Shown here: positions 47,674 through 55,524 of the stretch, one piece after another
Layout: each line of letters starts with the position of its first letter
How positions within the stretch are numbered: position 1 is the stretch's first letter
NCBI GenBank assembly: GCA_963738375.1
Contig: CAVTWL010000006.1
Location: 1,116,001 to 1,180,000, forward strand
DNA length: 64,000 nucleotides
DNA from: Bog-159 sp963738375
GTDB lineage: Bacteria > Acidobacteriota > Terriglobia > Bryobacterales > Bryobacteraceae
Reading direction: 5' to 3'
Program-made: the position numbers and the translations under genes
The notes under the pieces: generated by a model
Database searches by the model: none
What the model saw: only the letters and a program-made list of their open reading frames with translations
What the model was told of the DNA's origin: nothing

Positions 47674-48372
47674 TCAGCGCCCCCGAGCCAGCCGCCCAAA
47701 AACGAATCCCAACCCCCCGCTAATCGCTACCACCGCCACATGCCACACCATTACGTGAATGGCTTTCAAATTCGGGCAGTGCAGCTCCAGCATCCCCAAC
47801 CCGGCCAGGCCCGCGACCGTCCCTCCGGCCAGCCCCGCCGCGCCCCAATCCAGCACATATCCGCGCCGCAATAGCAGCGCAATCGCAAAGCCCGTGGGCG
47901 CGGCGATGAGCAAACCGGCCTTCAAACAAGGAATGCCTTCCTCCACCAAATGCGCCGTATCGTAGCCCCGAAAAAGCACCGCGAAAACGCCGGCCGCGAG
48001 CGTGCAAGCCAAGGCCCAAGACAAAGGCCCCAAATTCCTGCCCGCCCCCGGCCGCATCAGGCGCGCGCACGCCACCGCGCCCAGCCAGCCGGCTCCCAGC
48101 AGCGCCGCACAGATAATCGCGCGCTCCGGCCCGGCCAGTGCCCGCAGCCCGGCCATTCCCAGGAACGCCGCGCTGTCCACCGCCGCCGCCACAAACAACA
48201 GCACCAGGATCAAGGCATGCTGCCAATCCGGGGCCATGGCAGGCACCGGCCGCAGATCCCGCAGGATGGCTGCCTCCGCCCGCGCCGCGGCCGCGCGATC
48301 CTCGGCGCCGCCCGCCGGGAAGGACCGTTCCGCCGCTTGTTCCAGCCTATTGCCGATCTCCTCGGGCGTCAC
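47674..48372 (-). CDS. NrsF/DUF1109-type membrane anti-sigma factor
   Basis: The 232-residue protein starts at GTG 48372, which overlaps the sigma-factor stop as GTGA. A soluble N-terminal part of about 50 residues (EEIGNRLEQAAERSF..., AILRDLRPVPAM) is followed by six hydrophobic helices. The pattern GAGWLGAVACARLMRPG, then RGYVLDWGAAGLAGGTVAGLAGLGMLELHCPN and ISGGLGFVFGRLARGR, is that of NrsF/DUF1109. The family binds and holds its cognate ECF sigma factor at the membrane. The signal is unknown. Confidence 0.83.
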   Translation of the reverse strand: MTPEEIGNRLEQAAERSFPAGGAEDRAAAARAEAAILRDLRPVPAMAPDWQHALILVLLFVAAAVDSAAFLGMAGLRALAGPERAIICAALLGAGWLGAVACARLMRPGAGRNLGPLSWALACTLAAGVFAVLFRGYDTAHLVEEGIPCLKAGLLIAAPTGFAIALLLRRGYVLDWGAAGLAGGTVAGLAGLGMLELHCPNLKAIHVMVWHVAVVAISGGLGFVFGRLARGR

Positions 48373-48923
48373 GCGCTGCTCTCCTTGGCCGATAAAATCT
48401 CGCGCAATTTCTGGTAAGCGCGGTGTGCTTTCTGCTTCACCGAACCGGGACTCGACGATGTTGCGCGCGCGACCTCCTCAATCGACATCCCCGAAACCTT
48501 CAGCATCACGATCACTTCGCGCTGCGTTTCCGGCAGCGCGGTCAACATCGCATGGATGTCCGGAAGCTCCGCCGCGCCACCCGCGCGCGCCGCCGTTTCC
48601 GGCAAGATATCCACCTGCCGTTCGTGCGCCTCGCGCCTGCTCACTTTCCGGTAATGGTCGAGGCTGGCATGGCGCGCGATGGCGAGAATCCAAGGCAGCA
48701 GCGCCTCGCTGGGACGATAGGTATGCCGCGCGCGGTGCAAGCGCATCCACGTATCCTGCACCAGATCGTCGGCGTGCGTTCGATTGGAAGCCTGTAGCAG
48801 AAAGTAGCGGCGCAGAAGAGGAGTGACTCTTCCTACCAGCGCCGCCGCGGCGCCCTGGTCCGCTTGCTGGTAGCGAAACATGAGCGATTCGAGACTCTCC
48901 ACCCCTTCTCGAAGTGTACTCAT
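48369..48923 (-). CDS. ECF-type RNA polymerase sigma factor
   Basis: ATG 48923 starts a 184-residue sigma factor. Region 2 spans about 15-90 (MFRYQQADQGAAAALV, HADDLVQDTWMRLHRARHTYRP, PWILAIARHASLDHYRKVSRREA). Region 4 spans about 120-175 (LPETQREVIVMLKVSGMSIEEVARATSSSPGSVKQKAHRAYQKLRE). The next gene encodes its likely NrsF-type anti-sigma factor and overlaps by four bases. Confidence 0.9.
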   Translation of the reverse strand: MSTLREGVESLESLMFRYQQADQGAAAALVGRVTPLLRRYFLLQASNRTHADDLVQDTWMRLHRARHTYRPSEALLPWILAIARHASLDHYRKVSRREAHERQVDILPETAARAGGAAELPDIHAMLTALPETQREVIVMLKVSGMSIEEVARATSSSPGSVKQKAHRAYQKLREILSAKESSA

Positions 48924-49000
48924 TCGGCGCGAGCTTTTATCATAGACGAGATTTTCTGAGCCGGACAGGCCCCCAAGGCCTGTCCGCGACTTGAGCGTGG

Positions 49001-50005
49001 CTATTGGGCCGTCACCACCGCCATCCCGTTCGCCGCCCCGTTGATCGTAGCTACGCCCGCCAGCGACAGATTCCCGTCTTCGTCCACGTGAAATACCGAC
49101 AAATGCGAAATACTGCCCGAGCCGTCGATCACGCCAATCAGGTGGCCCGCGTAAGCGATATCGGTCGGATCGCCGTTCAGGGTCGCCGCTACCGCCGCAT
49201 CCTGCACGATTTCCGCGCCGTACACCGCATACCGAGAAATGCTCATGCTCGGCGAATTCGACGAAAACAGGAATGCTCCATCGAGCGTCACCCAACACGG
49301 CGCCATCTGCGTCCCCGATCCGGTCACCGTCAGCACATCGCCGTTCCGCACCAGGCTGATTTCGTTGGCGTGCGCAATGGTCACGTAAGCGTCGTTGCCG
49401 CGCGTCACCAGCCCGAACGGCGCATTCACGTTGGCCGGAATATTCGAAACCAGCGTGGCTAATCCCGTCACCGCTCCGCTCGCCGTCAGGTTCACCGTTT
49501 CAATCGCATTGCTCTTCTCGGTCACGATGATTTGCCCCGGCAGTACGCCAACCTGCGCCGCCGATCCGTCGCCAATTACCAGCGAAGCCGTGCCGTCGGG
49601 AGCCGCGCTCACTCCGCTGCTCGAAATCGGGTGCGATTCCACCGTGGTCGTTCCCAGAATATAAAGATGGTTCTTCCCGAACGCCACGCTCACCGGGCTC
49701 GAACTCGCAGCCACCGTCCGGCTGAACTGGTATCCGCTGCCCGCCCGCTGGAACATCGAGACGTTATTCGATCCGAAATTGACCACCGCCAGATGATTCT
49801 CCATCGTGGCGATTCCACCGGCGTTCCCCGCTACCCCTCCCGCCCCTTGCGTTGGGATGGTCTGCATCAACTGCGCGTTCTGGTTATAGACCAGCAATTG
49901 ATTGCTCGCGGCATTCGAGGCCGTGACAATCAACGTCTGCGCCTGCGCGGCCGCCGCTGCTACTGCCAGCAACGCGGCTGTCTTCACGTTTTTGAAAATT
50001 CGCAT
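49001..50005 (-). CDS. Secreted beta-propeller protein (lactonase/YVTN-like)
   Basis: ATG 50005 has AGGAG upstream and opens a signal peptide (VKTAALLAVAAAAAQA); the product is 334 residues. Repeating beta-units about 45 residues long follow (NQLLVYNQNAQLMQTIPTQG, NHLAVVNFGSNNVSMFQRAG, SPVSVAFGKNHLYILGTTTVES, SSNSPSMSISRYAVYG), as in seven-bladed lactonase-like propellers. No lactonase active-site pattern is certain. It sits alone between two sigma-factor units. Confidence 0.78.
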   Translation of the reverse strand: MRIFKNVKTAALLAVAAAAAQAQTLIVTASNAASNQLLVYNQNAQLMQTIPTQGAGGVAGNAGGIATMENHLAVVNFGSNNVSMFQRAGSGYQFSRTVAASSSPVSVAFGKNHLYILGTTTVESHPISSSGVSAAPDGTASLVIGDGSAAQVGVLPGQIIVTEKSNAIETVNLTASGAVTGLATLVSNIPANVNAPFGLVTRGNDAYVTIAHANEISLVRNGDVLTVTGSGTQMAPCWVTLDGAFLFSSNSPSMSISRYAVYGAEIVQDAAVAATLNGDPTDIAYAGHLIGVIDGSGSISHLSVFHVDEDGNLSLAGVATINGAANGMAVVTAQ

Positions 50006-50094
50006 GGTACTCTCCTGAGTTTGATTTCGGCCGGCAAACAAGTCCGGCTGTCAAATCAGGTTCGCGCGATGCTCCTGGAAAGTTACGGTAGGAT

Positions 50095-50619
50095 TTACTT
50101 CTTTTTGTCTACTTCCACGTCGGGAATTCCGAAGTGCCCGCCCAACTCGCTCAAACTATCCAAATCGATCACTCCGACTATATTCACCAGCGTGAGTTGC
50201 TTGGGCTCGGTGGCGATGATCGCCAGACCCCCGATCCCCTTGGCATCGTTCCTGATATAAACCTCTACCGTTTCGCCCTGATCGTTGCTGTGCGTGCCCA
50301 CAATGCGCTGCCAATCGGGAGTGTGCAGCGGCGCACGGAACGATTCCACATCGGCCGGCGTGTATTCCCCCGGCTTTTTGAACTCGAAGCTCTTCACGTA
50401 AATTCCCTTCAGGCCGCCGACCAGCTTTTTCACCTTGGCTTCGTCTTTGTCGTCGTCGGAGAGGAACTTGGTGGCGAAGCGCAGCAGCGCGCCATCCAGG
50501 GACACATCCACGGTGTCGCTGGCGCGGGCCGCCAGCTTGTCGAAATTCCATTTCACCTGCTGCGCCTGCGCCGCGCCCACCGCCAGCAGCGCCGCCATCA
50601 ACCATCCCGCCAGTTTCAT
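50095..50619 (-). CDS. Exported DUF4252-family protein
   Basis: The 174-residue protein has a signal peptide (LAGWLMAALLAVGAAQA), then the DUF4252 pattern WNFDKLAARASDTVDVSLDGALLRFATKFL, LVGGLKGIYVKSFEF and WQRIVGTHSNDQGETVEVYIRND...GLAIIATEPKQLTLVNIVGVIDL. Function is unknown. In my recollection DUF4252 genes often sit beside ECF sigma factors. ATG 50619 overlaps the anti-sigma stop as ATGA, so it belongs to that operon. Confidence 0.85.
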   Translation of the reverse strand: MKLAGWLMAALLAVGAAQAQQVKWNFDKLAARASDTVDVSLDGALLRFATKFLSDDDKDEAKVKKLVGGLKGIYVKSFEFKKPGEYTPADVESFRAPLHTPDWQRIVGTHSNDQGETVEVYIRNDAKGIGGLAIIATEPKQLTLVNIVGVIDLDSLSELGGHFGIPDVEVDKKK

Positions 50620-50918
50620 GAATTGCTCCGGTGCGTCAACATTTGCACTTTCTTCTGCGCCTTGTTCAGTTTGCCTCCGGCGATCCGCATGGCCAGCATG
50701 ACCTGCGATTTGGCGCGTTCGCCCTCATACCGGCGATACTCCAGCCCGCCCGCCAGCACCAATGCCGCGGCCAGCGGCGCAGCCCACCGCAGCCACATCC
50801 GCGTCGACCGCCGAGCCGGCGGCGCTGCGTTCACCCGCGCCAGTACCCGGCCGGCAAAATCCGCCGAAGGCTCTTGCCGCCGTAACGCCGATCTTAGTTC
50901 ATCATCCAAGGAAGCCAT
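50616..50918 (-). CDS. Probable single-helix anti-sigma factor
   Basis: The 100-residue protein has a soluble N-terminus (SLDDELRSALRRQEPSADFAGRVLARVN), one transmembrane helix (about 46-62) and a basic C-terminus. It follows an ECF sigma gene by 11 bases and overlaps the DUF4252 gene. It lacks the zinc-binding HxxxCxxC motif of classic anti-sigma factors. Role assigned mainly from position and topology. Confidence 0.65.
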   Translation of the reverse strand: MASLDDELRSALRRQEPSADFAGRVLARVNAAPPARRSTRMWLRWAAPLAAALVLAGGLEYRRYEGERAKSQVMLAMRIAGGKLNKAQKKVQMLTHRSNS

Positions 50919-50929
50919 TGTTCATATCC

Positions 50930-51475
50930 TCACGACAAGCCGGACGCCAGCCCGGACACCCGCGACAACTTCTCGCGCAGCAGCGCCAACGCGCGCTGCA
51001 ATTGACTCTTCACCGTACCCACCGGAATCCCCAACACTCCCGCGATCTCCGTAGGATTCAGGTCCTCCTGATACCGCAGCACCACGATGGCTCGCGACTT
51101 CTCCGGCAGCGCCGCCACCAGCTTATTCAGCGCCGTCCCCAGCATCGGATCGCCCGCCGCCGCGAGCGCTACCGGCTCGGGCGCGTTCTCCAGGCTTACC
51201 ATCGGCCGCCGCTGCCGCCGCCGCGCCTCGTCGAGCGCCCGGTTCGTGGTCACCCGCCGCAGCCAGAACAGCACGTGTTCCGGCGATTCCAACTCCGCCA
51301 GATGCTCGTGCAGCGACAGAAACACGTCCTGCGCCAGTTCTTCCGCCACCGCCCGGTCGCGCAGCATGTGCCAGGCGATGCTGAATACCATCGCCTGGTG
51401 CTGCTTCACCAGCGCCGCGAAGTCGAATGCGGGAGCCGTCGCCGGCGCCCGCCGTGGCATCTCGATAACCGTCAC
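50930..51475 (-). CDS. ECF-type RNA polymerase sigma factor
   Basis: The gene encodes a sigma factor with region 2 (FAALVKQHQAMVFSIAWHMLRDRAVAEELAQDVFLSLHEHLAEL, VLFWLRRVTTNRALDEARRRQRR) and region 4 (LPEKSRAIVVLRYQEDLNPTEIAGVLGIPVGTVKSQLQRALALLREKL). I set the start at GTG 51475, which overlaps the upstream stop as GTGA (181 residues). ATG 51460 is also possible. The operon order is exported protein, sigma factor, anti-sigma, DUF4252 protein. Confidence 0.88.
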   Translation of the reverse strand: MTVIEMPRRAPATAPAFDFAALVKQHQAMVFSIAWHMLRDRAVAEELAQDVFLSLHEHLAELESPEHVLFWLRRVTTNRALDEARRRQRRPMVSLENAPEPVALAAAGDPMLGTALNKLVAALPEKSRAIVVLRYQEDLNPTEIAGVLGIPVGTVKSQLQRALALLREKLSRVSGLASGLS

Positions 51476-52296
51476 TTCCCACTCACATCGTACGCGATTC
51501 TGCTCGAAACCTTGGCCTTGGTGAACCCGCTGTTGGTCATGTTGATGGACATGTTCCGCGCGTAGAAGAAAACCGCGCGAATGTGGAATTCGCCGCCGTA
51601 GCTCACCGGAAACCACAGCCCGTCGTCGAATTTCTCGTAGCTCACCGTGAAACCAAGGCCCTTCACATCCGTCCCCAACAAAACTTTCACGGCCATCGGA
51701 ATGCGCACCGCGAATTTGGTGGTGACCATCACCGGCTGGCATTCTTCCGCGTCGATCAACGCCTCGCCCTTCCAATCGGCATCTTCAGTATGCGGCTTCG
51801 GGTGGAAGCTTATCCGGTAAATCGCGCGCCCCCGGTAAATTTCCTTGCCCTCCAGCAGGTAGTCGTACTTGGCCTGCTCTTTGGCGGTCAGCGGGAACAT
51901 ATCGTGCGCCAGGCCGTCCTTGGACTCTTTGTCGCCGGTCATATCGTTGACCATGTCCCGCATCAAATCGCCGTCGATATCCAGGTCCTTCATTTCCTTG
52001 CCCGGCTCGCTGTAATCGACCAACTTGCCACCGCGATCCACTTTGCCTTCAAAGTGGGTCAGTTTTTTATCGATCCCCTCCGGCGTGGGCGTGACCGTGA
52101 ATTCCGATTTCTCCTCCCGCGTGAGCTTGCCGTTGGTGCGATGAAAGCGCGCCAAAACCTTTTGATTGTAGATGTATGCCCGGCGCATGTCCTGCGCGCG
52201 CGCCTGGTTTTCCCCCACCCGCGCCATGATCTGGTCGATGGTAGGTTCCGCGGCCAGGGCGGGGAAGACCGCTAAGAGAATGAGAAGAATCCTCAT
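51472..52296 (-). CDS. Exported LolA/RseB-like protein of a sigma-factor operon
   Basis: ATG 52296 starts a signal peptide (RILLILLAVFPALAA); the product is 274 residues. The mature part begins with a helix (EPTIDQIMARVGENQARAQDMR) followed by alternating strands (AYIYNQKVLARFHRTNG, KSEFTVTPTPEG, IYRGRAIYRISFHPKP, GEALIDAEECQPVMVTTKF, GFTVSYEKFDDGLWFPVSYGGEF). This arrangement resembles the LolA/RseB fold. RseB is a periplasmic modulator of an anti-sigma factor. Being first in a sigma/anti-sigma operon, this protein could play such a role, which is an inference. Confidence 0.7.
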   Translation of the reverse strand: MRILLILLAVFPALAAEPTIDQIMARVGENQARAQDMRRAYIYNQKVLARFHRTNGKLTREEKSEFTVTPTPEGIDKKLTHFEGKVDRGGKLVDYSEPGKEMKDLDIDGDLMRDMVNDMTGDKESKDGLAHDMFPLTAKEQAKYDYLLEGKEIYRGRAIYRISFHPKPHTEDADWKGEALIDAEECQPVMVTTKFAVRIPMAVKVLLGTDVKGLGFTVSYEKFDDGLWFPVSYGGEFHIRAVFFYARNMSINMTNSGFTKAKVSSRIAYDVSGK

Positions 52297-52408
52297 AAAC
52301 ACTATTACGCACCGGCCGGCCGGGAGAACGCAAAGATTAACGGCCTGGTGGTCGATCAACAATGCGCTGCGAGCGGGCGCTCCGATACCAAGTGCTTCTC
52401 CAGAACAA

Positions 52409-52870
52409 TTACGGCCGCCGATTAACGCGGATGAACGCCGATAGTGGTGACCCCCGCTCCAAAACGATTCGCTTCCACTCTACTTTGGGCCTCTGGAAGT
52501 TGACTAAAAGGCAGAGGGTCCGGCCGGAGGCTCGCAGATAGTTCAGGCACTGCGCCGTGTGTTCGTTGGCCAGGTGCTCGACACACTTCAATTCCACCAC
52601 CAGGACGTCTTCGACGAGGATATCGGCATAGTACTGCCCGACGGGGCAACCCTTGTAGGAAACGGCAAACGACGCCTGGGCCGTTGCACGAATGCTACAA
52701 AGCCGAAGCTCGGTTAACAATGCCCGTTCGTAGACTTTTTCAAGAAATCCAGCGCCCAGCGTGTTAGAAACCTCGAACACCGCGCCTAATACGCGCTCCG
52801 TCAGGGAATCGAAGCCGCGTTCATCCGTGTTCATCGGGAGCTCAATATCTTTAGCCTTGTGCCGCCTCAT
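52409..52870 (-). CDS. GxxExxY protein
   Basis: The 153-residue protein has the defining motif in LGAGFLEKVYERALLTEL, followed by SYKGCPVGQYYADILVEDVLVVELKCVEHLANEHTAQCLNYLRASG. The D-(x)n-E-L-K arrangement looks like a PD-(D/E)xK nuclease-type core (D near 84, ELK near 93). A GGAGAG sequence supports ATG 52870. Function is unknown; genes of this kind are scattered and apparently mobile. It is flanked by imperfect direct repeats. Confidence 0.85.
   Translation of the reverse strand: MRRHKAKDIELPMNTDERGFDSLTERVLGAVFEVSNTLGAGFLEKVYERALLTELRLCSIRATAQASFAVSYKGCPVGQYYADILVEDVLVVELKCVEHLANEHTAQCLNYLRASGRTLCLLVNFQRPKVEWKRIVLERGSPLSAFIRVNRRP
52411..52443. repeat. Left copy of direct repeat flanking the GxxExxY gene
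   Basis: This 33-base segment matches 52894-52926 at 27 of 33 positions, around a GATxAACGCxGATGAACGCxGAT core. It overlaps the 3' end of the GxxExxY gene and encodes its last residues (SAFIRVNRRP). Confidence 0.65.
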
Positions 52871-52893
52871 ATCAACTTCTCTCCGAAAATCTT

Positions 52894-52926
52894 ATGGCCG
52901 CAGATCAACGCCGATGAACGCGGATG
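52894..52926. repeat. Right copy of direct repeat flanking the GxxExxY gene
   Basis: This is the partner of 52411-52443 in the same orientation, lying just upstream of the GxxExxY gene and of the methyltransferase gene. A related inverted piece occurs inside the gene near 52818-52838 (encoding MNTDERG). The repeats may be traces of a small mobile unit. Confidence 0.65.
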
Positions 52927-52987
52927 TCCCGTCAAGGGTTTGACAGATGCGCTAAAATCATACTATTCAAACCTCTTACGCCACTGC

Positions 52988-54863
52988 ATGCCGCTAGCCT
53001 CGACAACCCGCGCCGAAGAGTTCCGCGACCAGCTCTCGCGCCGCGCCATGGTCGCCGACGGCGCCATGGGCACCATGCTTTATGCTCGCGGGGTGTTCAT
53101 CAACCGCTGTTTCGACGAGCTGAATATCTCCTCGCCCGACATGGTCCGGCAGATTCACCAGGAATACGTCAAGGCCGGCGCGGAGATTCTTGAAACGAAC
53201 ACGTTCGGCGCCAACCGCATGCGCCTGGGCGCATTCGGCCTTGCCGAAAAGCTGCATGCAGATCAACCAGGCCGGCGTGCGCCTGGCGCGCGAAGCCGCC
53301 CGCGAAAATGCCTTCGTCGCGGGCGCTATCGGCCCGCTCGGCGCGCACATCGAGCCGCTCGGGCCTACTTCTTTCGCCGAAGCCCGCGCCATTTTCCGCG
53401 AACAGGCCGAAGTGCTCGCTGGACGCCGGCGTCGATCTGCTGGTTCTCGAAACCTTCGGCAACCTCGACGAGATGCGCGAAGCCCTGATGGCGCGCGCGG
53501 GAAGCCGCCGGGCCCGAGATCACGATCGTCGCGCAAGTCACTATCGACGATAACGGCAACCTGCCCGGCGGCACCGAAACCGAAGTCTTCACACGCCTGC
53601 TGGACCAGTGGCCGGCCGACGTCATCGGGCTCAACTGCTCGGTCGGCCCCAAGACCACCCTCGAAACCGTTGAGCGGATGATGCAGTTCTCGTCGAAGCC
53701 GGTCAGCGCCATGCCCAACGCGGGCGTGCCGGTCGCGCGTCGAAGGCCGCAACATTTATCTCTGCTCGCCCGAATACATGGCGCAATACGCGCGGCGCCT
53801 GCTGTGGGCCGGCGTGCAGCATCGTCGGCGGATGCTGCGGCACCACGCCCGAGCACATCAAGCTGATTCGCGCCGAAGCGCGCTCCCTGCAGCCGGTCCA
53901 GAAGAAACTGGCGTCACCGTGGAAGAGCCCGAAGCCAAAGCGCAGGCCATGCCGAAGGTGCCTGTGGCGCAAAAGACCAAGCTGGGCGCCAAGCTCGCCG
54001 CGGGGAAGTTCGTTTCCTTCGTCGAAATCCTCCCGCCGCGCGGCGTGGATGCCTCCACGCGAAATCGACGGCGCGCAAGCTGCTGCGCCGAGCACGGCAT
54101 CGACTGCATCAACGTGCCGGATGGCCCGCGCGCCAGCGCCCGCATGAGCGCGCAGGTGACCTGCCAGCTCATCCAGCGCGATGCCGGCATCGAAGCGGTA
54201 AATCATTTCTGCTGCCGCGACCGCAACATTCTCAGCATCCAGTCGGAACTGCTGGGCGCCCACTGTGCCGGCGTCCGCAACCTGATCTGCATCACCGGCG
54301 ATCCGCCCCGCATGGGCAGCTACCCCGATGCCACCGCGGTCTTCGACGTGGATGCCATCGGCCTGGTCAACATCGCCAATAATCTGAACCACGGCCTGGA
54401 TATCGGCGGCAACGCCATGGGTTCGCAAACTGCGCTGTTGATCGGCGTCGGCGTCAATCCAGGCGCGCCCAACATGGAAGAAGAGATCCGCCGTTTCGAA
54501 TGGAAAGTGCAAGCCGGCGCGGAATATGTCGTCACCCAGCCGGTCTTCGATCTGGCATTGCTCGAGCAATTCCTGAAACGCATCGAGCATGTCAAGATTC
54601 CAGTTATCTGCGGAATCTGGCCGCTCACCAGTTTCCGTAACGCCGAATTCATGGTGAATGAGCTGCGCGTCCCCGTGCCCGAGCATTACATGGAGCGCAT
54701 GCGCCTGGTGGATAACGCCGAGAAGGCGCGCGACGAAGGCGTCGCCATCGCCCGTGAGATGGTCCAGCGTGTCAGCGGAATGGTGCAAGGCGTGCAACTG
54801 AGCGCTCCCTTCGGGCGCTATCAGATGGCTATCGATGTGGCGGAAGCGATTGGGCCGCGCTAG
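52988..54863 (+). pseudogene. Homocysteine S-methyltransferase/methylenetetrahydrofolate reductase fusion broken by indels
   Basis: From ATG 52988 the N-terminal half is a zinc-dependent homocysteine methyltransferase: RRAMVADGAMGTMLYARGV, GAEILETNTFGANR, LNCSVGPKTTLETVERMM, and, in a shifted frame, VGGCCGTTPEHIKLIRAEA with the zinc cysteines. The C-terminal half is MTHFR: FVSFVEILPPRG, NLICITGDPPRMGSYP, NPGAPNMEEEIRRFEWKVQAGAEYVVTQPVFD. The order matches YitJ-type bifunctional enzymes for methionine and C1 metabolism. Frame changes are needed near 53251, 53418, 53495, 53735, 53818, 53910, 54057 and 54080. After 54100 the frame is clean. Conserved protein between the breaks suggests sequence error; if real, the gene is dead. 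Confidence 0.85.
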
Positions 54864-54877
54864 GGGTCGCGGCGTTT

Positions 54878-55519
54878 ATGGCAACTGATCTTGTGGAAGT
54901 AGATGCGGAATCGCCGCAGCCGGAAGCGATCGAACGCGCCGCCGCCGCCATTCGCCGCGGAAAAGTGATTGCCATTCCCACGGACGCGCTTTATACGCTG
55001 GTGGCCGATCCCTTCAATTTGCGCGCGGTGTCCGGCGTCTTCCGGGCCAAAGGCCGCGAGATCCACCGCTCCTTGCCGCTGTTGGTTGCCGATGCCATGG
55101 CGGCCGAGGATCTGGCGTCCGAGTTGACCAGCCGCTTCTTCCTCCTCACGCGCCGCTTCTGGCCGGGACCGCTCACCATCATCGTCCCCGCCTCCGCGCG
55201 GGTGCCCTTGAAAGTAACGGGCAATACGGGCCGCCTGGCGGTCCGCCAGCCGCACGGCAAAATCGCCAGCGCCCTGATCGCGGCCATGAACCAGCCCCTG
55301 ATTTCCACCAGCGCCAACATCTCCGGCTCGCCTACCTGCCGCAGCGGCATCGAAGTCTTCGGCACCATGGACGGCCGCGTCGACCTGGTGCTCGATGGCG
55401 GCCCTTGTTCCGGCGCCGGCGCCACCACCGTCGATATCACCGAGCCCTACTGGAAGATCATCCGCGAAGGCGCTATCGAAGAGAAAGAAATCGCCGAAGC
55501 CTTGCGCGCCACCGAGTGA
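54878..55519 (+). CDS. tsaC: Threonylcarbamoyl-AMP synthase (Sua5/YrdC family)
   Basis: The 213-residue protein makes threonylcarbamoyl-AMP for the t6A37 modification of tRNAs decoding ANN codons. Motifs are VIAIPTDALYTLVADPFN, VFRAKGREIHRSLPLLVAD, RRFWPGPLTIIVPA, VRQPHGKIASALI and PLISTSANISGSPT. It is YrdC-length, without the Sua5 C-terminal domain. It begins 14 bases after the MTHFR fusion gene and overlaps or abuts the PQQ-propeller gene, so the three form an operon. Confidence 0.9.
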   Translation: MATDLVEVDAESPQPEAIERAAAAIRRGKVIAIPTDALYTLVADPFNLRAVSGVFRAKGREIHRSLPLLVADAMAAEDLASELTSRFFLLTRRFWPGPLTIIVPASARVPLKVTGNTGRLAVRQPHGKIASALIAAMNQPLISTSANISGSPTCRSGIEVFGTMDGRVDLVLDGGPCSGAGATTVDITEPYWKIIREGAIEEKEIAEALRATE

Positions 55520-55524
55520 CCGGC

